Assembly: GCA_038087015.1 (NCBI GenBank)
Contig: JASBNA010000008.1
Location: 1 to 64,000, forward strand
DNA from: Cerrena zonata
Lineage: Eukaryota > Basidiomycota > Agaricomycetes > Polyporales > Cerrenaceae
Direction: 5' to 3'
Length of the DNA: 64,000 bases
Shown here: in pieces, positions 12,089-23,492 of the stretch
Layout of the letters: each line of letters starts with the position of its first letter
Position numbering within the stretch: the first letter of the stretch is position 1
Notes under the pieces: model-generated
What the model saw: the letters and a program-made list of their open reading frames with translations, nothing else
What the model was told of the DNA's origin: nothing
Database searches by the model: none
Program-made: the position numbers and the translations under genes

Positions 12089-12785
12089 TATGGGCTATAT
12101 AGTGTCCAATAATTACTTTTCGCGGTAAGTGCTCAAATTTCAAGATTTCGCGGCAGGTTGTCAACTTCGTGGGTCAAATCCGCGGCAAGTGATGAACATC
12201 CGAGAAATTTCCGCGCGAAGTCGAAAACATGTTTTTACGCGACCAGTTGTGGTGATCTCAGCACATGACACAGCAAGTCTATGTCTTAGACTCGGATTAA
12301 GAGCTAAAGCTAATGTTGCATACAAGGGAGTAATAGGACCTTACCAATACAAGCCTAACAGCTTCGAAGTGCATACCAACCCTCGTTATCACGAGTGACT
12401 CGAGAACTTCATAGTATCACATACTATTTTCCCTTTCTACAAGACTCAATTTTAATCAAGAAGCCATCCCGGGGCCTTCATAAGGTATATCAATAAGAAA
12501 ACTGTATGATATACTCAGAGATGTGAGGATCCAAGACTTTGACATAGTGAATTTTGGGACTGAAAGTTCAATCAAGTATTCAGTTATTTTCTGAGACTCG
12601 CTGACAGTATAGATCTGAAGTTGACTTACCGCAAATATGATCCACCTCAGCTTGAACTTACCGTAACATTTTTGATGATCTCAACAACGTGCCGTGGAAT
12701 GAGCGGAATGACGAACTCATTTGCCGCGCGACAAGCAAATTTGTGCCGCGCAAGTCCATAATTATTGGACACTATATTACCCATA
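12089..12785 (+). mobile_element. 697-bp MITE with terminal inverted and subterminal repeats, copy 1
   Basis: The ends are ~27-bp inverted repeats beginning TATGGG and sharing a perfect 16-bp core, TAGTGTCCAATAATTA (12100-12115 and its complement at 12759-12774). A possible 5-bp target duplication, CGGTC, flanks it (12084-12088, 12786-12790). Inside each end a motif like GCGGYAAGT recurs about every 35 bp, direct at the left end and inverted at the right, as expected for transposase-binding subterminal repeats. No transposase is present. Copy 2 (32656-33352) has the same length in opposite orientation. Confidence 0.8.
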
Positions 12786-13145
12786 CGGTCGCCTCAGACG
12801 GTAAGAGCACCGCTTCTAGAATCGGTCAATTTGATTTGTTACCTATTCTGTATTTACTTGCCTAGTACCTGTGAAAAATATCGAAAAGGATTGAAACTAC
12901 CCCTGGCATAGAATTTACAGTTTGTGTCAAAAAAACAGGTGCATTCTTTGGTTTGCGCGATTATAGAAGTGACTCGTGCGCGAGAAAAACCGGCCTAATA
13001 TACTTGCACAATGACTCAATTTGCTCAAATATTCTCGAAGTAATATTTGTACAATTCGAACACCATAAACATCTGCAATCTCAAACTATATATTTACTGC
13101 AATCATAATCATGTATTTTCCGAGTGTGCTTTGCTTTGCTCGTTC
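12786..13145. other. AT-rich intergenic spacer
   Basis: About 360 bp without a gene, between MITE copy 1 and the 3' end of the 936-codon frame. No other structure was seen. Confidence 0.4.
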
Positions 13146-15956
13146 TCAAGGCGTCATGCCTTCCTCATATATTGAACGCTCTAAGCCCCGCAATAGATTC
13201 GTTGTTGCGGACAGTCGCAATTTCAATGCGCTTTGCCATTCCTTCGGCTTTCGCGGAGGCGCCTGCCCGGTCACAACCGTCTCCACCCGGCGTCGAAACC
13301 ATTCCTCGCATTGCACTGTCCAGTGACCACAATTGAAACCACTAGAGTCCCACGTATGCTGCTTTGGCCACCAGGAAACATCCTTGGTCTGGTCCCCTTT
13401 CCCTGTACCAGAATATGAGTATACACTTGACTTGCAAATACACAACGAACCTGTGTAAACCTTATAAACACCTACAATTGCCTCCATAATTTCTGGCGAC
13501 AGAGTATCGTATACCATGAGGGTGGAGCCGCTGTGCGCAATGGATGCTTCGAGCATTTCCTCCTCCCCGGGAAAGGAAGTCACGTCATCGATATCGACAT
13601 TGGACTCCAATGCCAAACGCCAAAGTATTCCACCGCAACGTAAAGCTGCAGTAGCTATAGACTTGTGCTTGAATAATTCTAGTCTACGCACAACATACGA
13701 CCTGTAATCCTCGGCAGTAAATACCCGCCCCTCTAGGCGATATAGAGGATCAGTGAGATGCGCAGGGGTGTAGGCATTTGGCAAGGGTTTCGACAGTAAC
13801 ATCTTGAAAGGTATTCCACGTTCAAGAAGTGCCCTTCCGATCTGCGCATTTCCAGGGCCCCAACGCCTTCGCAGTACCTCTCGAAGCGTGGTGCGAGAAT
13901 GTACTGCTATAATACATCCCTGCAACGTGGAGTCCACGCTCATCAAACCGTATAATGGCATACCTCCTGCCAGCACCCTCCCTTTTGTTACGGTGAGACC
14001 CCATGCGTTGTATTTGTTATCAAATTCCTCGTCAGCCATATGACAGTCAGACACTTCCAGAGGGACCCTTCCTCCGGTCTTGATTGCTGCCCAAAATCTC
14101 AGCAATAACGACACCAATACATCGGTTTGCCATTGAATCTCATTGATACACTGCTCCTGCACCATAGCGCGCAACGCCTCTACTACACGGGGTTCTCGTT
14201 CTCGTCGCTCCGCTGTCGTCATCTGCTCAACATCTTGGGGAGTGTACAAGCCGTAACGATATCTCAGTACGTCCTGAAGATCATCCATATGGGCTCTTGT
14301 GAAAGAGAGCTGAAAGCATTCTCCCTCCTGGACCGTGAAGTATGAAACGTAAGAGTATGGGTATCGCAGATGATACGGAAGCATGGCACCCTCGTACGCG
14401 ATCTTTTCAGCGTCTTGAATTTCGTCCATATGAGCATGGGTGTCATCGCGGCAACCGGGTACTGTGCAATCGATATCCTCCAATGGCGCAAACTCCGCTA
14501 CACAGTCCCATTCATCAGCAAATCCATCGTACAACCTTTGGCTCGGTGTATATGAATTCCAAACTGTATGACGATCAGGACCAGGAACCCTCCTTCGCTC
14601 AAACCAAGGAAAACTCTCCAGAGCATGCCACTCAAATAGTTTCGATGTTGAAAGTAGGGTCTTTCCGCGAGAGCGTATGTGTTCCATGTCCTCGGTGGAA
14701 TAACGGCGAGCATCTCGCGCCTGAATGGTTTCCTTGCGCTTGCGGAAGAATGTTGACAGTGCATCCCGGCCGTCCTTTGCCATAACTTGCGAAATGATGG
14801 ACTGTGAATCATACAGATCATGAGAGGTTTGTCCGGAATCCCTTCGCTCTTGCTCGTCATCATCGAGTCGGTAATGGTTGTAAGGAATTGGAAACGCAGG
14901 GGGAGCCTCTGGCAGGTATTGCACGTCGTTAACACTATCTTCGCAGACTTCGCCTAGATCAAACTTCTGCTTTGCCGCTCGAATCATGTCGCCCGATGGG
15001 AAAAGGTATTTGGCAGGGCTATACTTGAATTCTTTTCCATGTGGAAAGCACAACCACAGCGGGATACCAGCCGTCTCGAATATGTGGTATAACGACCAGA
15101 ATCCCCACTCAGTGAGCATATTTACAACCATCCCACGGCGCGGAAGTTTCGGTGAGAACGATGTTAGAATGGGACTGCTCACTACTTTGTCCAACCAGTG
15201 ACTGGGAAAGACTGTAGATGAGGCTGCGAGTGCTTTGAACCAGGCAGGGGGGGAAGTGGGTTCATGTTGGTGAGATGATGCTATCGTGCATGAGAGAAGG
15301 CATAGCCACGCTAGAAAAATCCTGCGTGTCCGATGGGCAGCCCGACGCGCTGCATCATCAGACGTATGCACAACGTTGAAATTGGTCGTACGAGGATAAG
15401 GAGGAACCTTTGTTTGCAAAGGTACACCTGGAAGAAAATGTTCCTTTAAGATATTATAGCTGTCAATCAGGCAGTGTTCCAACTGTAACCATACGTCTGC
15501 GACCGATTGTTGAAGTCTAAAACCACTCTCCCCAACCTGCTCGATTGGTAGTTGATGGAAAGGAATCCCGAGAGGCCTAAAAAGCGGATCGTGCACAAGA
15601 GATGGGTAACGAGGCAGCAACGCTAAGTACCAGAAATTATCCTGTCCCCATATCCGCTCTGTTAATTGTGAGAGATGGAACACTTCTTCTTCATTTAACG
15701 TTAAACCATTTCCGGGCGGGAGTGCCACAGAGGATGCTATGTTGGACACAATAAGACAATGTTGGGACCAAAAGACGTTTTGGAAATGACCACACCACTG
15801 CAGGTGGTCAAGCGATTGTGATGGAGGTCTCATGCTTTGAGGGCAAGTTGAGTCGGACACGAATAGCCCTGCAAGGTGTGATTGCAAGCGGAGCGAGCCG
15901 CGGTTAGGGGTGTAGCTAGGGAACAAACAAGTACAAACTTCACGCTTCAATTTCAA
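13146..15956 (-). CDS. Large orphan protein (936 codons, single exon)
   Basis: A single uninterrupted frame of 936 codons, unlike the intron-rich genes around it. I can name no catalytic domain. The N-terminal third is tryptophan/leucine-rich. A hydrophobic alanine/cysteine-rich stretch at about residues 235-255 may be a membrane segment. The centre is Asp/Arg-rich and charged. The C-terminus has a DVSWWPKQHTW...GFNCGHW motif followed by an EEWFRRR-like helix. I recall this tryptophan motif from multi-copy hypothetical proteins of mushroom-forming fungi; that is memory, not a search. The true start could be a downstream Met near residue 42. The lack of introns may mean retroposed or mobile origin. 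Confidence 0.7.
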   Translation of the reverse strand: MKLKREVCTCLFPSYTPNRGSLRLQSHLAGLFVSDSTCPQSMRPPSQSLDHLQWCGHFQNVFWSQHCLIVSNIASSVALPPGNGLTLNEEEVFHLSQLTERIWGQDNFWYLALLPRYPSLVHDPLFRPLGIPFHQLPIEQVGESGFRLQQSVADVWLQLEHCLIDSYNILKEHFLPGVPLQTKVPPYPRTTNFNVVHTSDDAARRAAHRTRRIFLAWLCLLSCTIASSHQHEPTSPPAWFKALAASSTVFPSHWLDKVVSSPILTSFSPKLPRRGMVVNMLTEWGFWSLYHIFETAGIPLWLCFPHGKEFKYSPAKYLFPSGDMIRAAKQKFDLGEVCEDSVNDVQYLPEAPPAFPIPYNHYRLDDDEQERRDSGQTSHDLYDSQSIISQVMAKDGRDALSTFFRKRKETIQARDARRYSTEDMEHIRSRGKTLLSTSKLFEWHALESFPWFERRRVPGPDRHTVWNSYTPSQRLYDGFADEWDCVAEFAPLEDIDCTVPGCRDDTHAHMDEIQDAEKIAYEGAMLPYHLRYPYSYVSYFTVQEGECFQLSFTRAHMDDLQDVLRYRYGLYTPQDVEQMTTAERREREPRVVEALRAMVQEQCINEIQWQTDVLVSLLLRFWAAIKTGGRVPLEVSDCHMADEEFDNKYNAWGLTVTKGRVLAGGMPLYGLMSVDSTLQGCIIAVHSRTTLREVLRRRWGPGNAQIGRALLERGIPFKMLLSKPLPNAYTPAHLTDPLYRLEGRVFTAEDYRSYVVRRLELFKHKSIATAALRCGGILWRLALESNVDIDDVTSFPGEEEMLEASIAHSGSTLMVYDTLSPEIMEAIVGVYKVYTGSLCICKSSVYSYSGTGKGDQTKDVSWWPKQHTWDSSGFNCGHWTVQCEEWFRRRVETVVTGQAPPRKPKEWQSALKLRLSATTNLLRGLERSIYEEGMTP

Positions 15957-16386
15957 ACTCCGCCAGTCTCAATTTGCAAATAATCTTAGCAAGAAATTGC
16001 ACAATTGGATTCACAAAAATGTACTTCTACCATGCTAGAGCTTTTCGGCTCGAAAATTGAAGTATTTGTGCTATTGCAGTAGGCATCCTAGCATCGACTG
16101 CCACACCGTGACCGTGACACACAACGTAAATGGGCTGTCACATGTCACCGTTCATAAGTCCATACCCTTCCTCAAGCCGGTCTTGGTCTTACCACTTGGG
16201 CAAACTAGTCTCCGTCCCTCGTTCACTCTTGGATTCCATCGAACTTATTCATGAATACCGGTATTTATATTGGATTGGAATTGTAGATACAATGTAACCA
16301 TAGATATTGAAATAATTGAATGGTCATTTTGCACTTACAGACGGCGAAGCGAGCCCACAGTCCTGACCGAAAATGTTATTCTTTGA
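15957..16386. other. Intergenic spacer
   Basis: About 430 bp upstream of the 936-codon gene (minus) and downstream of the SAP-like remnant. It probably holds the promoter of the large minus-strand gene, but no specific site could be identified. Confidence 0.3.
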
Positions 16387-16470
16387 CTACCCTGTTCCAC
16401 CTGCCGTTAAAATGACCCGGAGGACGTCTTCGTTCAGCATAATTTCTACATCGATATCACAATGCTCCCA
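16387..16470 (-). pseudogene. 3' remnant of a SAP-like gene, cut by Repeat A
   Basis: The last 27 codons and stop (TAG complement at 16387-16389) read DIDVEIMLNEDVLRVI...GGTG-stop. They align in protein and DNA with the end of the intact SAP-like gene at 56813-57459 (DDVEDMLNDEDILRVI...GRTG-stop). The match ends where Repeat A begins at 16471. The rest of the gene is not found beside it. It is a truncated paralog left at the repeat junction. Confidence 0.65.
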
Positions 16471-18042
16471 AGTGGTCAGTATATATCTTATCTTATCGAC
16501 TGACCGGCATTGACCGGGTGCCAAAAGAGGTCCCACGCACTGGCCACCTCGCAAACTGGTATATGTATGGCCCGGCGTCTGTACTTTTTTCTTCCTTTCT
16601 TCCTTCCTCATTCCAACTTCCAAGTTGGATAACATTGGGTTCGCGTCAGGAATCACGCACGTCGGAGGTTTCCTCACGTAGTGTAGATTGCTCGTCGCAC
16701 ACTTTCCTGGTGATCACGCACGTCGGAGGTGTCCTCACGTAGTGTAGATTGCTCGTCGCACACTTTCCTGGTGATCACGCACGTCGGAGGTGTCCTCACG
16801 TAGTGTAGATCGCTCACCATACTTTTCAGCACCGAGACAGGAATCATGCATGGCGGAGGTCTCCTCACGTAGTGTAGATTGTTTAGAACGGTGACTATCT
16901 CCAGCTATATATGTAACTGCTTGACCTGAAATGACGCGTAGGAGGAGAATGCTCCCCTAATCAATACCTCGACTGTGGAGAACGTATCCGATAACATTCC
17001 TCCGCCCCGTCTCTCGTCCATCTAATTTTTATGACTCCGTCCGACCCCCAGTAAACATCGCTCGGTGTCTCCACGCGTCTCCGCTTCTTTCCTTTCCTCT
17101 TTTCCATCCTCGGTATTGCCCGGTATGTTTTTGTGTGTATGTATGTATGTATGTATGTCTATGTCGTTTGTATACCAGTCGGATCCCTTTTTGAGAGTAC
17201 AAGAAGAACATGCGTTGACTTTCGTCGTCGCGGTCCTTCCGTTGAGAGAATACGATGCTCCTTACGTCTTAAGGTTTGGGAACCATATCGGACGTCAAAC
17301 CGTTTCTCTGGGAGATTAATCGAGGATGGTATTGTTATTTGTCTGGACGAGGCTACACGCTGACTACATTCCTTTTGTCTTAAGGTTTAGGAACCACCGA
17401 TATGATATCGCGAGCGAGAATTACAGTGTGGAGTGGACGTCAACGTTTCAACCCGTTACCACCCAGCACACGTCGATTGTTGTTCCATAGCGGTGGCCCA
17501 ACCTCCTTATCGCCGTCTCCCTTGTGGTTTGTACAACAACTGCCCGTTTTTCCAGTCGGGATATCCATGGTGCGTCCACACTGGCATTCGTCATTCTTCT
17601 GTACCCAACTGATATCGAAATCAGAACCACCACTCTAAGTTCAGCGGTGTTTTCGCTCTTATTGTGCCTCTTGTGTTGTCGACGAGCAGACGTACAACTC
17701 TTGTCCTTCGAGGCGGCCGGTTTGCAGGCAAGCACAACTATCTTTCTCAGGAGGTGTCCACACCACCGATATTCTTTCGTCAACATCCAAGAAGCTCGTC
17801 AAAATCCAATAGACGTCAACAGCATCTCGTCGTTAGCTTGCTCCGCCTATTTCCCAACAAATCTCAAGTCTATTGTCCTCCCACCCGTCGCTCCGTCCAT
17901 TCTTACAGAGGCTTACTTTCATGCGAATGCTCTATACGCCGATAGCACATTCGCCCAAATAAATCCATCACTGGCAGGCTTCGCAACGAGCAAACAAAAG
18001 CGACTTGTCTCTCAGGCCGCCGTCCCGTTTATTGACAGAATG
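16471..18042 (+). mobile_element. Repeat A, copy A1
   Basis: A ~1.57-kb interspersed repeat, near-identical to copies at 27311-28304 (minus), 37383-38370, 51669-53179 (minus) and 62484-63445. In order it holds a TATCTTATCTTATC-containing head, a GACCGG-rich segment, tandem 61-bp units, a (TATG)n tract near 17136-17160, and two 'cttaaggttt-ggaacc' segments (about 17270 and 17380). A CT-rich body then ends near a 'cgtttattga' string. Open frames of 185 codons (plus) and 112 codons (minus) overlap each other and have no domain, so I treat the repeat as non-coding. Class unknown; inverted pairs elsewhere suggest a fold-back type. Confidence 0.7.
16652..16890 (+). repeat. Tandem 61-bp units within Repeat A1
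   Basis: Four units starting atcacgcacgtcggagg at 16652, 16713, 16774 and, diverged, 16843. Each carries the 'cctcacgtagtgtagat' string. Copies A3 (about 37535-37710) and A4 (about 52840-53005) have three units. This one unit is the only length difference between the two arms of the large inverted duplication. Confidence 0.85.
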
Positions 18043-18190
18043 CCGAATATCTTGTCAAGACTCGACATACGGTATCCATAGCATCAAACCCACGTTTGTT
18101 TCAAGGAGCGTTCTCATCCGTCTTGGCGACCTCGTATAAGTACAAGTCGGTGTCTTGTCGACATGTCACTACTAACCACAACACCACTCG

Positions 18191-19770
18191 ATGTCTCACC
18201 CAAATACTCGTACTCGGGGCTTCTCGCAAATCAAGCCGTTATTCTCGTGTGCAGGACACACGGGCCAGGTGACTTGTCTTGCCATCACGTCTAAGGGGGA
18301 CATCCTACTCAGTGGTGGTAAGTTGTCGTTCAATGAGCCACACTGCCGCACATCTATATTTGGTCACAGGTACCGATGGTGTTGTCATGATATGGGACAT
18401 GACAACAGGTGAAGCGCTATATGCCCTTGAAGACGTCTTCGGTGGCCCAATCTCTGCTCTTGCATTGATAGAGGGGCCAGCAGATGACTCACAACACCCA
18501 GCTTTTTGCTATGGAAATGCGGCAGGACATCTTGCCTTATGCACATATGTTGAAACGGAGGTATGTTTATTCGCATGCACTATAACTATGTTATACTGGA
18601 ATTCGCCAAGGATACCTACTGCCTGAAGTCGCGAGCTCTTGGCCACTATCATGCTGTCGAAGATATCAAGTACGACCCATCTTATGGACGTATCGGTAGT
18701 GTGAGCCGCGGGTCGGTCAAGTTTTGGTGTGTGGGACAGAATGGTGAGTATTGTGGACATTTGTTTTCCTCCCGACTGACTCGATTGCATTAGGAATGTT
18801 GTCTCCAACGTTGCAATCACCCCCCGAGGAGGACTTTATTGTCAGAAGCCTCTGCTTTGTTTCTGGCGGTGAGGAGGTCCTTCTTTTCTATCTGGAAACC
18901 CATGAAGTGTAAGTAACTTACATTGGCTGTGGTCGATTAATTTACTGACATATCTTGATAGTGCTTGCTATCATCTCTCCCCTTGGGACCATAGATGGAC
19001 GAAATCAGTGGATTCGCGCATGTAAGCACTGACGGTTTCTGCATTACAAAGGTTGCTAATAGGTCTACAGTGGGTATGCTGCCCTTGCACCGACAGGGAA
19101 GGATATATACATATCCAACTTACACAACGGTGTAGATCGATACCTCCTCCCAGATCTCATACTGGACAGGAAGTTTCACTACCAGATCGAAGACAATGTT
19201 CCACTGCACATCGCAACTCCATTCGATGGCGATTTGATGGTCGTTGGTGGAGATCGTGGTATAGTCAAGGTTTTCAACACGCATACCGGGAAGCTTGTCA
19301 ATATGATATCGCATACGAAAGGTCTGTACTTTCATTTTCTCGATGGCAGCCCTTCTGAAGGACTTTCCAGATAAATCCCCAGTTCAAGTGGTAGCAACAC
19401 ACGTTCTCAACAACCACGCATGTATGATTGTGACAGCTTCCGACACAATCAAGGTCTGGTGTGGAACATTTGAGGTAAGTACAATTTCCATCCTTTCTCG
19501 GACAATGTACTCATAAAACCATAGGAACCTGGACGTCAACCGAAACGTCCTCAACCTCCAGTCCGTCCTTCTGGCTCAGGAGCGAGGCAGCACCTCGGAC
19601 GGACAATGGTTGGTAGTCTTCTTTTGTCTGTTATCCTCACGGCAGTCGGAGTCATTGTCCTTCTGTGCTATCTTGACTTGCTGCGTGTTGCAGAAATCGA
19701 GTCCACTCTTTATCATATCGCTAGCCCAGGGCCTGCACTTACATTGGCTCGTCCCTCTCGTAATCAATAG
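18191..19770 (+). CDS. WD40-repeat protein with C-terminal membrane segment (left copy)
   Basis: Eight exons (18191-18317, 18370-18560, 18611-18743, 18794-18908, 18962-19021, 19071-19321, 19371-19474, 19525-19770) splice in phase to 408 residues. WD40-type blades are visible: an N-terminal AGHTGQVTCLAI...DGVVMIWD unit, GSVKFWCVGQN, GIVKVFNTHTGK and DTIKVWCGTFE. After the propeller comes a proline-rich linker (EPGRQPKRPQPP), then a hydrophobic helix (LLLSVILTAVGVIVLLCYL) near residues 355-375, which suggests membrane anchoring. Such proteins usually act as interaction platforms; the partner is unknown. Repeat A1 ends about 150 bp upstream. An identical copy lies inverted at 49941-51520. Confidence 0.8.
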
Positions 19771-20952
19771 GCGTCGCGCTAGAGATTTCGGTACGTTTTT
19801 TTCTTCTCTTTTCGCCTCTTTGGTAATGCTTCATTGCAGAAAATGCAAGTATGGTATCTTGTCGTGTCTTATCGTTTTCGAGGGTTAAAATCTAGAGGGA
19901 GCTTCACAGTCATTGCCGAGGTGATTTCACGGAGACGTATTTGGTTGGACATGTGTTTTGAGGATATGCTTTCTTATACTAGTTGTCGTTGTATGCATGT
20001 TCGCTACAAAACATATACACCAAGTGAAACGGGCTGCCTCTGTCCCACTAGCAGACCTTGAAGATCGAAGCCCTTACTGTTTTTTATGCCTCTGAACACC
20101 CCATGTGTCGGTTTTCTCGCATCAATAGCGTTTTGTACTGCGTGAGGTGCTTCACATGCGGAACCCCTAGCATAGTGCTATCCTATTGAACCGATCAACT
20201 GGGAAATTGAGGTTCGTCTCTTGCATTTTTCCACCGAAAAGGGCGGCTACATGACCGTTCTTCGTATCTTCGTAAAGCCCACGATGGCGCCAAGATCTCC
20301 AACATTATATTAACTTTATCCGTGAGCTTGTATGATGAATTTTCACCAGCACCACTTGGCCCCAGAATAACCTAGTTTGAGCCTGGTCGTTTCCGAACCT
20401 GTTTCTTGACAGCAGACCATCGAAGTTCTACCTAGAGTCGTACTCCTGGCTACAGGGATATCTCGGATGCCGCACTTGGACGATTCAATGGTATGGTTTC
20501 TGAACGGCCCCTCTATAAATGTTGACACAGTACTGATTAGTTATTGAGAATGGCAGGCTGTAGTTTTAAATATCAGGAGATCGAAAGAAAGGTGTCGACA
20601 CAATAATTATCATTAAGGGCGAATGAAACACTGCTGATAGAGACTTCACTCCAGTTGTATTCTTAGGAATTTTCGCGTTACCTTCTTTGTGATACCGAAC
20701 CACTGTGCTCTAGGCGGTATGTAACAGTGAAGGACTCGCCAACTAGGTGGGACCTGGATTCTCTTCATACTTATTCATCCAAGTCATTCCTCACCAGTAT
20801 TCTCATCGAGTCGCTAGCAGGATCAGTCGCCTCCTATCCGTCACCTGTCACTCAGGCTGGCAGCTAGTACGGCATCGACTAGCGCTTAGAGGTTAACTAC
20901 CTAGTTGGCAGGTACGTTCAACTTTGTTGTCAACTTTCAAGCATCTGTCGTC
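19771..20952. other. Downstream flank of the WD40 gene and end of the duplication
   Basis: No gene recognised. The frames at 19834-20061 and 20343-20528 recur unchanged at 49650-49877 and 49183-49368 because they lie in the duplicated arm. The arm ends near 20668. The remaining ~285 bp is unique and probably carries the promoter of the Pumilio-type gene. Confidence 0.5.
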
Positions 20953-23492
20953 ATGTGGTTAAATAGTAACCCAACATATCGCAACTCATCGGCATATTAT
21001 GTCGCGACTTCACAACCGGAGTCCCCAGTGCTAGGTCAACGAAATGGCTACTGGCCTATATGGACCGCCCCGCGGAGTACAAGTACATCCTGGAACTTTC
21101 CAATCAGGAACAGCCCCCATCGATCTGAGTTACTTCCGGTGAGTTTTCTTTCGTCTTCCATATTGCTACCTCACAATAGGTGTATAGGGCCACCAATCTC
21201 ATCAACAGCACCAAGTCACATCTTATATACCGCCGAACCCAGAGCAGTGCGAGTCTCCGCGATCAGGACGGACCGGACCTGACTCGTCGGCCGTCGTAAT
21301 GTCCTCTGTCATGCGCAGCGAGGATGAATGCTCGTACTCACAGCCAGGCACATCCGATAGGCCGTCTCTTTATAACACTCCTTTGATCAATTATTTCGGT
21401 CATCGACAACCTCCACAAGCGATATCTTCCGCACAGCAGGCTCATCCTCCTTTCTCCCCCTTCCTTCCGCCCCAATATCTTAGCCATATTAGTTACAATG
21501 CAGCTTTTCCTGCTACTCCTGAATCTAATCGATACTATGGCGATTTACTCCGCGCCAAGCTACACCAGCAAGCTGCTCCCATGTACAACTTTCCTGTTAT
21601 TGTGGGCACCCCTTGGCAGCCCTGTCACACTTTGCCGGCCATAATGCACCCCCACGCTCATCCGCAATTGGCGATGACCTCAGCGCAAGATCAAGCTCGC
21701 CTAGCCATGTCAAGGTATATTCAAGTAAGGATACTTATATTGAATCTAACAGCAGGATACCTCTCTGACGTTCATCTACCCATAGCCTGGTGTCCATAAT
21801 CCTCCGTTCACTATCAATGTACCCCCTCCTCCTGAACAACATCAAGCATTGGGTATGTGCCCCATGGATTGTAACCACCAGCGCTCTCAGATGGTGTCAC
21901 CGACGTCCTTTGATCATGCTCTGTGCACGCCTATAAAACATGAGCACCCTCAAGGCCTTCAAGATAAACAGGGAAACCTCCATCCTCATCACAGAGGGTC
22001 TGTTGTGCAGCGCAGTATACTACTCAACAAGTTTCTCTCCGACAAATTGACCTTTACGACGTGGGGGATTAAGGTCAGTTATTTGTTTTACTTACCAGCC
22101 AGTTTCCGGCCAGTTTATTCGTGTATTTAATATTTTAGGATGTTGTTGGCCATATTGTAGAGTTCAGCATGGATCACGATGGATCTAAGTTTCTTCAGAC
22201 CCAGTTGAAGTTTGCAAACCAAGAAGAGCGGCAGCTTGTGTACGTAGAAGCAAGTACTCCCATTCATACGACTCGGTTAATCCAGGATATCTTCGGTAAC
22301 TATGTAAGTATTGCATTTAGGCTCATTATACTAGGGATTAATCAACGAGTCTTGCATGTCTAGGTCATTCAAAATTTGATTGAGTTTGGGACGCTTGTGC
22401 AGAGGGCCCAACTGATATCTGTGATTGAGGGTAATATTCTCACATTCTCGTTACACATGTATGGGTGTCGTGTGGTCCAAAAGGTCCTTCCCATTTACCC
22501 TTACTATGCATAAATCTGAGCTCGTTTCCTTGATATCTAGGCCATAGATTTTATTACCCCCAAGCAGCAGACTGCCTTTGTTAAAGAATTGTGTGGCAGC
22601 ATTCTCAATTTAGCTACGGACATTCATGCGAACCATGTAGGCCTTGAGTATTGGTTTTTCGAAACTGTGTTTGACCCACCATCTACAGGTCCTTCGGAAG
22701 TTTATACGAGCAGTTCCATCAGAGCGATTATCATTTGTAGAGGCATTCAAAGGCCTTGTGCATGAACTCGCCATCGATCGTTTTGGATGTATTGTATTGC
22801 AGGAATACCTAGCAAGTATTCCCCAGGAAGATACTCGAACATTGGTTGATGAGATGCTCATCCACACCAGGGATTTAATGAGTGACCCTCACGGTGTATG
22901 TTATTATTGCACGAAGTAATGCTTCCTTCTACTAATTGTTATACAGAATTTCATTGTTCAATATATCTTGGAATACGGCCAGCCATATCAGAAGAGGCTG
23001 ATTGCCATCGAGTTACAAGGGAATATGCTCTTCCTCGCTCAACAAAAGTTTGCCTCTAGGGTTTGTGAGAAAGCATTGATCACCTCCACTGCTGAGATGC
23101 GTAGCGCGCTCATTGATGAAATTGTCATACCCAAATGCAAAGATACGGATGTAATCACGACAATGATATGTGATCGGTATGCCAGTAAGTGTTTGTTGGA
23201 TATGTAGCTTGAATTGGTTCTACCTTCTGACATCTTGATAATTCTAGACTATGTCCTTCAACGGGCTTTGTCTGTTTCGGAAGGTGTTCAGAAGGAGGCC
23301 CTTCAGAATAAGGTGGAAAATTTGCGTAACATCCAACTACAGAGACCGAATGGCTGCTTCCAAGCTAGTAAGTGCGCAGTCGCTGAACATGTTAATTTTT
23401 ACCCACAATCTGTAGCCGACAGCGTCCTTGAAGGGGACTCTGTTAACGAAAACGATGATAACGGAGCGCAAGCCATTAGAATTTATAGATAA
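20953..23492 (+). CDS. Pumilio-family (PUF) RNA-binding protein
   Basis: Nine exons (20953-21138, 21188-21724, 21786-22073, 22139-22303, 22364-22483, 22541-22636, 22689-22895, 22947-23184, 23248-23492) give 693 residues. The N-terminal ~300 residues are Gln/Pro/His-rich. All eight PUF repeats are visible, with core motifs GSKFLQ, GNYVIQ, GCRVVQ, ANHVLR, GCIVLQ, GNFIVQ, ASRVCE and ANYVLQ. By the PUF code this favours a UGUA-containing RNA 3' UTR target. PUF proteins usually repress or localise such mRNAs in the cytoplasm. Repeat 4 has Arg where Gln is usual (NH..R). A final 48-nt intron near 23370 is optional. The start Met is the first in frame. Confidence 0.92.

Larger units (their letters stand above)
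16471..20668 (+). repeat. Left arm of a 4.1-kb inverted duplication
   Basis: This segment recurs in reverse orientation at 49043-53179. Paired coordinates add to 69711 throughout (69650 beyond the missing 61-bp unit). The arms are therefore collinear without any other net length change, and every open frame compared encodes identical peptides. The arm contains Repeat A1 and a WD40 gene. Its outer edge coincides with the 5' edge of Repeat A and its inner edge falls in unique DNA. Confidence 0.9.

Noticed and set aside
12129..12398. 89-codon frame in MITE copy 1, unchanged in copy 2
   Set aside because: Lies within the non-autonomous element over its subterminal repeats and has no domain; identity only reflects recent copying.
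16652..16890. CRISPR-like array
   Set aside because: The 61-bp units are contiguous tandem repeats without unique spacers, in a eukaryotic genome.
16471..18042. Repeat A as a solo LTR
   Set aside because: No consistent TG...CA termini or flanking duplication could be defined among copies, and inverted pairing is unlike LTRs.
17524..18081. 185-codon frame repeated in every Repeat A copy, with an antisense 112-codon frame
   Set aside because: Both strands are open over the same bases and neither shows a domain. Conservation reflects copy identity of the repeat, so no protein is claimed.
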